The notes beneath the pieces are model-generated. The model worked only from the letters and a program-made list of their open reading frames with translations, did not search any database and had not been told where the DNA came from. Source: Biscogniauxia marginata (taxonomy: Eukaryota > Ascomycota > Sordariomycetes > Xylariales > Xylariaceae). Taken from it: a DNA stretch of 64,000 nucleotides. Below, piece after piece: positions 1 to 11,512 of the stretch (the stretch's first letter is position 1; each line of letters opens with the position of its first letter). The DNA lies in NCBI GenBank assembly GCA_022695795.1, contig MU404107.1:62001-126000 (forward strand), read 5' to 3'. Made by a program: the position numbers and the translations under genes.

Positions 1-63
1 AACAAGAATAAAACTCAAATGCGAATCAGAGGATCCATTTCACCCCAAAGCTCTTTCAACTTA

Positions 64-3000
64 TCAGTCGGCTAGCCTCCCTAGGGCCTCCATCCCCGTC
101 TCAATATCCTCGATCTCTACCATCTCCTCCTGAGTCGCGGATCCCGCCTCCTCCTCCTCCTCCGCCTCCGCCTCTGCCTTCTTGTCGCCATCCTCGTCAC
201 CGCTGCCCTTTTGGTCACCGTCCAGGCTACGGTGATTCAGAGGACCTACCAGACGCTCAAATTCGTCTTCGTCCTCGCCGTCGTTGTCTTCTTCGTTCTC
301 GTGCCAATTTATCGTTGGCTCAGGCATCGCTTCCAGTTCCAAGTCTCCATCCATCTTGGCGATTCGTCCGAGTTCTATATCGAAAATCCACGGGAAACTA
401 ATCAGGGGCATGGCGTCGGCTGTCGCCCTTCTTCGCGTGACAATTCTGCCACCCAACGATATCTCCTGCTGCGTCTCTTTGATGGCCACCTGTACTTCTT
501 CCCAAGTTACACGATACGCAGCCGCAGCCATCGGATATAGGACGTCGTGCTCGCGGGATCCCGCAACTTTGATGCAGGCGTCTCGGAATCGCTCCTTGTG
601 ACTAGCTACCACGGCTCCCATCGTCTCCTGCATTTTATAATCACTGCCAACTCGAGGTCTGGTCATCACGAACGTGGTCCAAACTTCAAACTCTGTTCCG
701 ATCTCGCGTTGGTTCATGATCTGACGTAGAGCCTTGTCGTGTTCTCTCTTGAGGATTCGCGCATTCTTCAACATGTCCGCACTAAGCTTATAACGACGAA
801 GTATCCTCTCGTCAAACGGCCCGTCGTATTTAGGCGTAAAGTCAACCTTGTTCGTGAGATCATACAGCTGTCCCAAGACCTTTTTGGAGTGGTATGTCCT
901 CCCCGCCTTTTCCATGAAATGCGGCCACATCTTCGGACGCAAGGATCTCTTGAGGTGCGCCGGCTGTCCCGACTTGGGGTAGTCAACTGCGTTGGAATGG
1001 AGATGGGCTAATTCGACACATATCGGGTCTTTTGGCCCTTCCTTAAGGGCGTCTGACCTCGCGAGATGTGCGTGAGCAATAGTGCTGAGAGAATCATTCT
1101 TGATGTAGGTGACGAAGAATTGGATGAGGTCTGAGGTTCTGACATCTCGATCAATTTCATTTGGCTGGGGTGGTTCGTGGATCATTGGAGCATAATGATG
1201 CTCAGTTGGGATAAGCTTAGGGTCCCATATGACGAAAAAGTCGTCGCCGTCGAGGTCGCCTCCAGAGCACATGGACGGAATGTCACGGTCCCCGGTGGCA
1301 GGGAAGACTACGACATCACGAATATGTCTCAAGTCAGGCACGTCCACAGCCTCGACGACGCGAATGTCGCCAGGGTGTAGTGATGGGTTCCTTCCAACCA
1401 CACATAAGCCGGTGACGACGGTGTAGTCAGACAGGTCTTCGGCATCCCCTGGTGTAGCACTTGACTTTGGGACTTGAAGGAAAATCTGTGGATATTTAGG
1501 GTCCTCGCCAGTTGAAGATCTAGACTTGGTCGGTTTGTGATAACCTCGTAAGGTGAAAGTCTCGTCTACGCAGCCAAAGACGAAAGCTCCCTTGTCGACT
1601 ACGATACGAGCCTTTTCTTTCAATAATCTCAATGACCAAGCCCGCCATACCTGGAGAACGGCGACGAAAAATGGTTCCTTTGTCTGCATAAACCCGTCTA
1701 GAATCATCTGTGCGATCATCGTGGTGATGCCATTTTCGTCGACATACTTGTTCAGGAGCTTCATAGCAATCTGGGGGTCGTCCATGGCAAGGTCGTAGTT
1801 TTTCAGTTGGTCCTTCAGCATGTCAACGAAGGCCGCATCAGGCACTCCAAGGGAACTCAGTATAGATATGGTTTGCCTGTTCAAAGTTGCCACAGAGAAC
1901 TGCGACGCTTTAATGATCTCGATGCCTTTGGATACAGAATTGAACTTGTCTTGTGATGGTCGCAGCTTAATATTGTTGAAAGGCAGACCCGGCCATGCAA
2001 CCAAGAGACCTTTATGGCCACCAAGTCTAAACTGGAATGCAGACGGGACGTTTCTCTTGCCCAATCTCAGGTGTCTAGCAATGTATTCGGCCAGCGTCGC
2101 AGAGATCTTTCCGACTCCATCACTGAAGCACCAGCCGTTGTGTTCGATGTCGGGAATCGCACTGATACTCTGCCCGATCGGGATGCCCTTCGGAGTCCTC
2201 GTAGTAGAGAAGCACTGTCCAAGCCTAGCTGCGTATTTGGCGACGATTTTAATGTGGTTGACCTCACCCATCCAACTTCGTATCTGATCACAGGTCAAGT
2301 CGTCGGTCTCCGAAAAGAAGTACGCTCCGTTCTCTCTGAATTGCGAGTTACCACAGGCTAGGAATTTGAAATGGCGGTCACCAATTCGTATGCCGTTTGA
2401 TAACGTCCGGAACACCCTGTTAAACAGAGCATTGTTCTCTTCGCTGTCTGGCGACGGGAAGATGCGACCCTTCACAAGCTCGTCGGTGAACTGGACTCGA
2501 AGGAAACGGTCAATGTAACTGGTATAGTTACGCAATACCCGATTCGATGGTTCCGGTGTTGGGGTGTTCAAATGTATGGTCGAAGGCGTGACGACGACTT
2601 TTCGGATCCAGACACAGTGTTCTGGCAGTCCAATCGCCGGGTAATAGCATCGTGCTTCCCTATCATTAAAAACGGCCATGGGCTCGTAAATTCTTTTCTC
2701 ATAGATCTTCTTGGGACCGTTCCTGAGAGCTCGCATCTTGAATTCTGAGATGTAAGTTAGAAGATCCTTCGCCCTATCTCTCCGGCCGTTACGATCTTTA
2801 GAGAGGTTGGCTAACTTTCGGAGGAATTCAATATCGATATTGACCTCGTTCAGAAAGCCTTGGGATATGCACACCTCCAGCTGGTATCGAACATCGTAGG
2901 GAAGATGCACTTCTTCAGTCCCGGCCAGCAGAGCTAGGTTAGCATTTGGTGCTTTGCTGTCTACAAGAGGCTCAAGGATGTTCCAAATACTTGAGGACTC

Positions 3001-4347
3001 TGCTGGAACTGTCGGGAAATATCTCTTATCAGTGATGATTGTCTCGATATTGAAGTCCTGTAGCGCACTCTTCATCGTGTCCCAGATGGCGAGTGCAGAA
3101 TTCTTGAATGTGAGTTTGTATGTTGTCCATCTACCAATATCGATATACTGGTAGTTTCTTTGAAGCGAAGTTGTCTCTGTTTTGAGCCACGACGAGTCGT
3201 ACATAATGTCCACCGCACGGCTCCAAGTGTCTGACTCGCTCCAGCTGCTTCTGTTGGTCGAGTGGGATTTCCCAGAGTCATACTTCTTGAAGAGAACCGG
3301 TGGGCTTGGGAGAGGGGCAATTAAGGACCAGAAACCTTCATCCTCATTGACAAATACAAGCTTTTTGAGATGTGCAAATAAGAAATAAATCTTGTACTCG
3401 GAGATTCCTTCCATCACGCCAACAGCCGATGGGTGCTTGATGCTAGGATCCTCACGCCTAGGGTCCTTGAGGTCGCACGCAAATCTAACTTCGAGTCTCT
3501 TGGTCTTTAAATCAATAGCTAGTGAAAAATCACTCCTAAGATTGGTTGGGACTGTTCGCATTGCCATGAACTTGTTCTCGCTGACTAGTACTCCGAATTG
3601 CAGTCTTGCGGGTATAAGGCTCAACCTTCGGGGGTATTCTATACCTCTAGGACTCCGGACATTCCTGGGTGGCAGCCGTGAAAGTAGAGTGACATGAACT
3701 GGGAATTTCTCGTTCTTAATATTAATCTTGACTACCGAGTCCCTCCAGAATGGCTGGGAGGGCGGCGGTGAGAAGCGGACAAGCGCAGTTCCAGTTCGGG
3801 CTGCATGTTCATCTTCCGAAATATCGATGTAGACGATATTGCCAAAGGTCTCAAAGTGGCGCCATAAGTCAAATGTCCTAGTTTGGGCAGGGAGTTTTTT
3901 GATGCGGACACTGAGCTCCTCCCAGTCACTCCAGTCGGGTCGAAGGCCTATGTGGTAGGAACCGTGTTGTGGTTTACGGCTGCGATGCCCATTTGAAACA
4001 GCAGGGTGTCTTCCGTTAAGACCTATTGATCTATGGTTCGATGTTGTCTTGATATTCCCATTCATATTAGGAATTACGCCTTCCTCTACATCATGAGAGA
4101 TCAAAAGCTGATGAGAGTTTGGGCGTTGCCAGGAGCGATCTGAATGGTCCTCATCCCCATTTGACTGGGATGATGCTGCATTGTTGCTGCTTGATGATTG
4201 AAAGCCGGCACGTCTCGGTCTGGAAGAAAGAGTGGTTGGTTCTGTCTTTATGTCTGAGTTTTTTGTGTTTTCAGGGTGAGCCGGCACGGAAGTAGACCCG
4301 TGGCCTAGCAGATGACTAGGGCTTGCACCGAGATTTTTACTATCCAT
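64..4347 (-). CDS. RNA-dependent RNA polymerase (QDE-1/SAD-1/Rdp1 family)
   Basis: Single uninterrupted reading frame of 1,427 residues, start ATG at 4347. It makes double-stranded RNA from single-stranded templates for RNA silencing (quelling, meiotic silencing or heterochromatin siRNA, depending on the paralogue). The catalytic signature of cellular RdRPs is visible as D-L-D-G-D at residues about 1031-1035, inside CSGGDLDGDDFF. An RRM-like fold precedes the core at about residues 145-225 (LSVRIKKLP ... GTALVRF), as in SAD-1/Rdp1-type enzymes. The first 130 residues are Ser/Asn/His-rich and look disordered. The last 60 residues are strongly acidic (runs of E and D). Filamentous fungi usually carry two or three paralogues; the N-terminal RRM-like segment suggests a SAD-1 or RRP-3 type rather than QDE-1, but I cannot settle which. 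Family assignment is firm. Confidence 0.95.
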   Translation of the reverse strand: MDSKNLGASPSHLLGHGSTSVPAHPENTKNSDIKTEPTTLSSRPRRAGFQSSSSNNAASSQSNGDEDHSDRSWQRPNSHQLLISHDVEEGVIPNMNGNIKTTSNHRSIGLNGRHPAVSNGHRSRKPQHGSYHIGLRPDWSDWEELSVRIKKLPAQTRTFDLWRHFETFGNIVYIDISEDEHAARTGTALVRFSPPPSQPFWRDSVVKINIKNEKFPVHVTLLSRLPPRNVRSPRGIEYPRRLSLIPARLQFGVLVSENKFMAMRTVPTNLRSDFSLAIDLKTKRLEVRFACDLKDPRREDPSIKHPSAVGVMEGISEYKIYFLFAHLKKLVFVNEDEGFWSLIAPLPSPPVLFKKYDSGKSHSTNRSSWSESDTWSRAVDIMYDSSWLKTETTSLQRNYQYIDIGRWTTYKLTFKNSALAIWDTMKSALQDFNIETIITDKRYFPTVPAESSSIWNILEPLVDSKAPNANLALLAGTEEVHLPYDVRYQLEVCISQGFLNEVNIDIEFLRKLANLSKDRNGRRDRAKDLLTYISEFKMRALRNGPKKIYEKRIYEPMAVFNDREARCYYPAIGLPEHCVWIRKVVVTPSTIHLNTPTPEPSNRVLRNYTSYIDRFLRVQFTDELVKGRIFPSPDSEENNALFNRVFRTLSNGIRIGDRHFKFLACGNSQFRENGAYFFSETDDLTCDQIRSWMGEVNHIKIVAKYAARLGQCFSTTRTPKGIPIGQSISAIPDIEHNGWCFSDGVGKISATLAEYIARHLRLGKRNVPSAFQFRLGGHKGLLVAWPGLPFNNIKLRPSQDKFNSVSKGIEIIKASQFSVATLNRQTISILSSLGVPDAAFVDMLKDQLKNYDLAMDDPQIAMKLLNKYVDENGITTMIAQMILDGFMQTKEPFFVAVLQVWRAWSLRLLKEKARIVVDKGAFVFGCVDETFTLRGYHKPTKSRSSTGEDPKYPQIFLQVPKSSATPGDAEDLSDYTVVTGLCVVGRNPSLHPGDIRVVEAVDVPDLRHIRDVVVFPATGDRDIPSMCSGGDLDGDDFFVIWDPKLIPTEHHYAPMIHEPPQPNEIDRDVRTSDLIQFFVTYIKNDSLSTIAHAHLARSDALKEGPKDPICVELAHLHSNAVDYPKSGQPAHLKRSLRPKMWPHFMEKAGRTYHSKKVLGQLYDLTNKVDFTPKYDGPFDERILRRYKLSADMLKNARILKREHDKALRQIMNQREIGTEFEVWTTFVMTRPRVGSDYKMQETMGAVVASHKERFRDACIKVAGSREHDVLYPMAAAAYRVTWEEVQVAIKETQQEISLGGRIVTRRRATADAMPLISFPWIFDIELGRIAKMDGDLELEAMPEPTINWHENEEDNDGEDEDEFERLVGPLNHRSLDGDQKGSGDEDGDKKAEAEAEEEEEAGSATQEEMVEIEDIETGMEALGRLAD

Positions 4348-6885
4348 GGTGAAGCAGTCGATATCAGACGGGACTTCTTATGTAGGTCGACAAGTTCCAA
4401 GAGGAGCGGCTGAACCTTAGACTAGCTAAGGTAGCTATATTCCTATTATGGGAGAAGACTAGTACCATGTAAGCTTTTATCAGTGTGCTATAGGGTTCAA
4501 GAGAACAGACACTTGCGAAGTGGGAAGGAGGTGCTTGTACACACAGGTCGTGAATGAGTAGGGACAAAGTAAAATGTGCTGAAGATTTTGTCAGGAGAAA
4601 TACCCATAATTACCTCTCGAATTTCTGAGCCGACTTACCACAATTGGTCGGTTGGGGTAGGAAAGAATGGCGTGGTCCCAATCCTGCGGATATCCAATGG
4701 ATATCCAATGTCTTATGACGAGAGGATATAGATTGTAGGTGGAGGCGCCGACATCAAGTGTAGAGCCACTACCACGTCTATAAAGGGCAACTGTGATTCG
4801 ACTCTGCACGTGGTTTAATGGCGTGAAGATGAAAACAGGGCAGGGTGAAGCAAGTAAGTATCGAGAATAGCGGTGACTAGGTGAGTGGAAATCATCCAGA
4901 ATTCACGTGCTCGCTCTCGACGTCGGACTCGATAGCAAGTGGTGACTTTGAGGGTGAGGCGCGAATAAAGCCTGCAGGCAGTTTCCCAGTGTAAGCGCCT
5001 AGGTCAACGTCGGGAAGAAGGGGTCGTAGAGGGTAGCTTCAAATTGCCTACCTTGTATTAGGTAGGTTGGAAGCTTGGAAGGCCAGGTCGGTGTTTGGTT
5101 GCCAAACAGATGAAGAGGGGAAGAACAAGAAGAGCAAGCAGCAGTCCTTTATTTTTCTTTTTGACGCGTCGAGTAGGGATTCGCCTTAAAAATATGTAGA
5201 TTTGTTTTGATGGCGACGACTTCCTCAAGTCGGTGGTGGAATCTCCTATAAAAGACGTGATTGTGAGGTACGTACCTCCAGCAACAACATTGTGTAATTA
5301 CCTAGGTACTTCATCCATTTAATCTACCTACGTGTAGGTACCTAGTGAATGCTTTTCTCTAGTTTAATGCAGTTACCCGAACATAACTGGTTGTTTGTTC
5401 CCCTTCTACTTTCTACCCAAATAAGAGAGAACTATTGACTTTTGTGCGTTCTTGGACTAACAAGCATTCTCTGGGCGTTAGACACATTGATGATCAAGAT
5501 GTTCCTACCATCTTGTTTAAATAAACACAACATTTCATGACTAATAAAATCTACTAGGGCAGCTGTTCTGCAGTATTCTTGCTATTAAGCTAGAGCGTGA
5601 TTATATTCTATTAATATGTGCAGCTTAAGCCCTTTATAACATTACTTATGTCACAGCCGTTGCTGTGGTGAAGCTATTCAGACCGCGCACCGCGTTGCCA
5701 CGGCTCAACTTTAGTACTTAAGAAATGTATGTAGCAAGCTAGCAGCATGAGGAACCTTTCTTTCCTCATGCAATTCTTTCTCATTATAATACAGAGATTC
5801 CTCGAGCCCTTGCGCCCTGAGTCTTATTACAGACCGTGACAACTTATTCATTATTAATATTATTATAAATATAAATTTATAATGTAAATAATAAGGGATT
5901 TTATATACTTAAAAACATATATATTAATATAAATTATAATAATTTAAAAATTAAAATATAAAACTTTATTAATTTTTATAAAATAATATATTTAAATTTA
6001 AATAAATATTAATTTTATATTAATAAAAGTTAAATATATTAAAAGTTTAAATTTATTATTAATTAATTTCCTCATTTTACTAGGCGAATTTATCTTTTAA
6101 GTAATATATATGTTAATTAATAATCACGGCCGTTAGCAGGTTAATTCAGCAAAACGAAGAAGTAGGCACATTAATATGTATAACTGAAGACTATATCTGT
6201 TTAACTGATGCATTTCCATATCATGCAGAGATAGAGATGATGATATACCAGACACCACGAGGTAGGCTACCTAGCTTATCGACGAAACAGGAGATGATAC
6301 CAAATGCAGCCGGCACACGCGTGCCGAGTAAGAGAAAAGCTTCACCCACTAGGAAGGTAATCAGCAACAATCGTCGCTAATCTCAGTGCAGCAGCAGCAT
6401 ACTTCGTGCCCAATTGATACTGCTCCGGTCCTAATATCCACCTCATCCCCCCCTTTCTCCCCTTGAAGCCCACGCGTTGTGCTCCCACAGTGGAGTTATG
6501 AATAACATCCATTTCTAAACGCCAAAGCAAGAAGGACAAGAGAAGATGTTCGGACTACCCTTCAGATGTCCCATATGAAAATACATAGTAGAGTCGTAAT
6601 GAAAGAAAATCATTTCTTTTTCTTCAGAGGAGGAGAATTTCCAAACCAGGCCTAGAGAAACCGAAAAGGAAATCACTCATATCAGATCCAACCCCGACTC
6701 CAACCCCTTTTTTTTCTTCCCCCTTTCGTAGTGGTTGTCTAATTGTCTCCCCTACTTCATTCCCAGGCGGACTTTATGTCAATATCATGATGGACACGCA
6801 GCCTAAGTATGGTTGAAAATCTCGAAGGAGACAAGAAAAATCCCTAGGACCCTCAATCCCTTAGGTATGTATATATTGGTCAACG
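4348..6885. other. intergenic: RdRP promoter side and dld1 3' side
   Basis: I see no coding region. About 900 bases next to the RdRP start are ordinary mixed-composition promoter DNA. A cluster of AGGTACGTACCT/CCTAGGTA motifs lies at about 5260-5345, and an extreme AT block lies at 5845-6124 (separate entry). The last 700 bases run into the 3' end of dld1 and hold short A- and T-rich tracts. Confidence 0.6.
5845..6124. repeat. extremely AT-rich block, possible RIP relic
   Basis: About 280 bases built almost only of A and T, rich in TTAA, TATA and AATAAT. Between 5845 and 6060 I count roughly ten G or C. Both flanks return abruptly to normal composition (CAGACCGTGACAAC on the left, CACGGCCGTTAGCAGG on the right). 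Repeat-induced point mutation turns duplicated DNA into such TpA-rich sequence in many Sordariomycetes. A nuclear copy of mitochondrial DNA is the alternative, but mitochondrial DNA is normally less extreme. No open frame, terminal repeat or target-site duplication is recognisable. Confidence 0.5.
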
Positions 6886-9201
6886 TCAGGGAAGATCCAT
6901 GATCTTCCCGGGGTTCATGATCCACAGCGGGTCGAGCGCGGACTTGATCTGGCGCATGACGGCGAGGGTGTCGGGGCCGACCTCGCGGAGCAGCGACTCC
7001 TTCTTGCCCCAGCCGACCGAGTGCTCGCCCGTACACGTGCCCTCCATGTCGAGCGCCCGATTGACCATGTTCTTGACGCAGGTCTCCACCTTGTCGCGCT
7101 CCTCCTTCTTCTGCCGGTTGTAGATGATGCTCTCGTGGAAGTTGCCGTCTCCGATGTGGCCCAGGATCGACGCGAACAACCCCAGGTCGTCCATCTCCTT
7201 CTTGCTGATCTCGATGATATCAGCTAGCCGGCTGAATGGCACGGCCACGTCGGTGCTCCCTGACGGAAAAATATTAGTCTCTGATGATTCGTCCTCATCT
7301 CCCTTTTAAATAAGGATACCCTCTTCTCTCTTTCGCTGTAAGAGCTAGCATCTTTCCCTACTTCGTAGATCCGAACGAATGCAAGTGGCATTAAGGGTTT
7401 GAAGATGAGAGTTTGAGACTTACAGACTTCCTCGCCCTCCTTCCTCAGGGCCAGCATCGACCACAGGGACTCCTTCCTTGCGGACCACAGCAGCTTCTGC
7501 TCCCGCTCGTCCTTGGCGAACTCGAAGTTGCCTCCCTTGTTTGCCTTGGTGATGGTCTGCACACGGCTGATGTTCTCCTTGACGCTCGCCTTCGACCCGG
7601 CGAACTTGAAGAAGAGCGTCGGCAGCTCCTGCCACACCCGCGGCGCCGTCGCGCCTCCCAGGTTAACCACCTTCATCTGGACCTCGTCCATGATCTCCAT
7701 GGCCGCGATCGGGATGCCAGCCTGCATCACCCCGGCTGCGGCCGATGCGGCGTCGCGGATGGACGGGAAGGTCACGACCGCCACTGAGAAGTCTTCCGGA
7801 ACCACCGCGAGTTTGAGTGTAGCTTTATGCCATATCAGCTTCCCTCGTTCTTTTCAGGTGGTTTCAGACAGGTTTTTCTCACCTTCGGTGACCAAGCCGA
7901 GGGTCCCCTCGCTACCCACAAAGATCCCGTTGAGATTATAACCAGCCGAACTTTTCCTTGGGCGTCTCCGCGTCTTGATAACCGTCCCATCCGCCAAGAC
8001 GACCGTAAGGTTGATAACCCAATCCTTCATCGTTCCGTATTTGACTGCGTTGGTGCCCGAGCAGTTTGTACCAATCATTCCACCGATCTTTGCACTTGGG
8101 CCTGCCATCGGGAATAATTGGGTTAGCATGGTTCGCTGAATTCGAATCGAGGAGCATCAGATAAAAAGGGACGAGGTTTCATGACCTCTCAGTGACATCC
8201 TGAATTTGACAGGAGGTTTCCTTTGGGTTCGCACCAGAGGAGAGCTCACATACCAGGATCTATAGGGAAGAAAAGCCCACTACCCATCTTGCTCAGTTGT
8301 TCATTGAGGTCCTGCCATCCGATGCTCGGTTGGACCACGATGTCCATGTCATCTTTGTTGAACTGGATTATTTGGTCCTAAGCATCTGGAGTTAGTTTCA
8401 GTACCTAACTCTAGTACCCACTGAGATTTGAGCGCATTGCCTCCATACAAAACGCCACACGGTGGTCAAGGAATTAGGGCCATTGATCGTAGATCAAGGA
8501 ATTCAGTCCTAAAAACCCGAGAGGTGGCTTACCATATAGGCGAAGTCAACGCTAATGCCGCCATAAGGCGCTGAGAAGTTGCCTTCCAGGCTGGAACCAC
8601 CCGAGTACGGGATGATGGGCACCCGATATTTATGACAGACCCTGGCGATAATAGATACCTGCTCCGTTGAGCGAGGGTACACTACAGCCACGGGGAGACC
8701 ATCTGGGTTCGTCGTCGACCACTCGGAATAACCATGAGCGAGTAGGTCGTCAGGGTCAGTGCTGATGATATCCTCCTGCTCGCCATGAAGGCGAATTGCA
8801 CGACGGATCTCTTTCAGCGCCTATAAATATGCTCAGCATGTGTCCAGTTTCATGCCCACATAGGTCACAGTTATGGCGGAGAGGAGACATAAACCTACCA
8901 CTTCCATACCATCCGCTGAAGCATACTCCGGCCGTGGCATCTTGCTGTCGAAAAGCATGACGGCATGCTTAGGTGGGTCCTGAAGTGCTGCCGCTGCAAG
9001 ACCGAAACCAAATACACCAGCGGTGGCCGTTAGGGCGAAAACGGAACGACCGGACCATCTCGGGTGGTGGTTCGAAGGATCAGACCATGCCCATCCGGTG
9101 CTTGGGCCCCTTTCGGTCAGGGGTTTCTTCGGCGATCCGGATGCGGAGAATGAACGTCTCCATACTCCGGCAAGGCGCCCCGAGAAATATCTAGCTGACA
9201 T
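6886..9201 (-). CDS. dld1: D-lactate dehydrogenase (cytochrome), mitochondrial
   Basis: Six exons: 9201-8899, 8820-8533, 8377-8254, 8101-7883, 7822-7424 and 7259-6886. All five introns are GT..AG and keep frame, giving 568 residues, the usual size. The enzyme oxidises D-lactate to pyruvate with FAD and passes electrons to cytochrome c. The N-terminus is Arg/Ser-rich like a mitochondrial presequence. A hydrophobic segment follows (residues about 53-73, [20 protein letters not shown]), the layout used by yeast Dld1 to sit on the inner membrane facing the intermembrane space. The FAD_binding_4 domain shows [10 protein letters not shown] (172-181) and TNCSG. The C-terminal FAD-oxidase domain shows WSTDVAVP (445-452), GHIGDGNFH (478-486) and the [10 protein letters not shown] active-site histidine motif near the end. 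The junction that creates WSTDV spans intron 5 and supports the exon model. Confidence 0.93.
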
Positions 9202-11465
9202 GCTAGGACCTTGTTGGAGCTTATTGGACCTTTTAATTAGTCAAAATTTGTACATCAGGTGTAGAAAAAACGGAGAAGAAGGGAGTGGTCTTCTTACAAG
9301 GGGGTCTAGGTCCTTCAGCTCCGGATGTCGCACCAGTTTTCCGCTTATACAACTTCAGAGGGCCACCTATCCACTGAGATTATTTTATAGAGAAGCAAAT
9401 AGCGGATCTTTCCCCGATTAGGGAAGGGAAGATGTTGAGGGCTAGCGACGCAGTAAATGCAGGAGAACTAGAAAGAGGCCCCGTATGTAAGCCGTGGGTC
9501 GATAAGACGAAAACAGGACTTTAGGCAAAGCTGTCAAACACTCAATAGGAAAACTGAAATTACCTTGACAGGTGAACAATAAAGGTTGCTCTATACACGA
9601 GTTCTATATCGATTTTTTTTTTTGTCATAGAGGATAAGGGGCTAGTAAATAATATTCGAAATGCTAGGTGTACCCAAGAAAAGGGGGCTAGAGAGGACAA
9701 GTTTAGAGGAGTTGTGAGAACAGACAGCGAACCTTTTTGGCGAGAGCTCACATAAATTTGGCCAAAAGTTCTCAGGAGAACAGGCTAAGGCTGAAATCTT
9801 CAAGGTAACAATAGCTGTCAGTATGAGAAATATGTCCTCGACTCTAATGGTCCCCGCTTATGGGGTTTTTAGATTCTGTGTACCGATAAGACTACGCCCG
9901 AGGTAGAGGCATATGCTTTGAGGTTAGACCCAGGGCACCGGGTACACGAGGAAGCCCGGTAGTGAATTCGTGCTTTCTAAAGGGAGGTGTGTATATAGGT
10001 CAAGTGTGTAGGGGAACGAAGGCGTAAGAGACGTAAGAGAGAAGCCAAGAGCGTCAGCTAGCGCTGGTGTAAGATGAATCTGAGAAGAAGAGGGTCCCCG
10101 TCGCGGGCAGGTACACATATACTATTTGCTAAACAGGTAAAGACAAAGAGGGAGACAACCCACATAAGTAATATCCAGACTGGCCAGCCATTGTCACGCG
10201 GAGCAAGAAAAGTCCCACGATAGGGACAACATCATGCTCTAGCCTATTCCTAGCGGCGGGAAATGGGCAGGCAAGCAACGATAGGTGGGCACGAAGGTGG
10301 CAGTTGCTGATGGGTGAGCAGGGAGAGGGCTACGCCGGAGCCCACTTGTCGTCCATACGCGCTACGTACTGCATAGTAAATTTGACTAGTACGGACTGAA
10401 CGAAGGGAAAGGGGCAAGCGTGGGATTTCGAGTCGGGAAGAAACCAGCAAGTGACCTTGTCCGTCATTGACGGGAAGTTGATTTGTGTACAAGCTCCGGG
10501 AGGTCGAGCATGGTGAAGCAGGATGGAGAACGTGAAGCAAACAATCCATCACAGAGAAAAAGTTGAGAGCGTCTGTCTGCATGCCTGATCTGCTCGGGGG
10601 GGAGGGCAGGGTTGTCATCTGTGATGCGTGGGGTTTGATACCACCCAGCACATTCTCTCTAGTTGACCATACCCTACCCTGCCATGCCTTTTGCTGTAGA
10701 TTTTATGTAGGTACGGCTGCAACTATGCAACTGTCGTCACTATAGGGAAGAAAAGTTTTTCTTTTGGTAATTTTTTTTTAGTCTTCTGGCCCCCATTGAC
10801 CATTGGCAGCTCATCCTGGCAAGAGTCTTCCAGCCATGCGAGTTCAGCTGGTTTACCCCTACCCTCTTGGATGCAGAAGTAGCCGTCGGTGCATATGTAC
10901 CATCCCAAGTGGCATATATTCGCCTAGGTACCTTTGTTTTAGGACGGAATAGGTAGTTGATGATTTAAGCCTCGGAGACCAATACTCGTACTAGTAGGTC
11001 GGTATACGCCTAGGTAGCCAATGCCCGTTTTTGATGACAGTAATGACGACGGTTAAACCGCTTATGACGAAACCTCGGAGATATTCCAGATTGAAGGGGT
11101 TCTGGGTTACTTAAGTACCGCTTTCTTCGACTCTGCCCATCCCTAAATTGTGTCTCGTTCTTGCACCGCGTGACTTGATATTGTTAGACTACAACAGAAG
11201 CTTATAGATAAGTCGGTACCTCGGTAGCGTATGAGGAGATTCTTACACTAGTTCGATGCCTACATCGGCTCCGCGCGGGGAATAAGAGCATGCTAGGTTA
11301 CATCGTAGGAGTGGTACAGTTGGTGCTTGTGCTTATCTCCTTGCGGAAAGGAGTGGGCTTAGCCTTTGTATACCTTACCCTCCTTAATGAGGGGCAGAAT
11401 AGGGGGCAAGTTGTGCTTGTGTATGTCTAGATCAAGTCCACAAGTAGAGATAGGCACATACTTGT

Positions 11466-11512
11466 GGCGGGTGGGTAGGTGGGTAGTTTACCTATCTACC
11501 TACCTTACATAC
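11466..11512. repeat. GGTAGGTGGGTAG / ACCTACCT cluster
   Basis: A run of GGTGGGTAGGTGGGTAG meets CTATCTACCTACCTTAC, forming an imperfect inverted repeat of the tetranucleotide GGTA/TACC unit. It is one of many such clusters in the intergenic DNA of this window. Confidence 0.6.

Noticed and set aside
6342..6539. 65-residue minus-strand open frame beyond the dld1 3' end
   Set aside because: No family resemblance and lies in the expected 3' flank.
10250..10651. 133-residue minus-strand open frame
   Set aside because: Ser/Pro/Leu-rich without any motif, no splice partner, in gene-free DNA; looks like chance.
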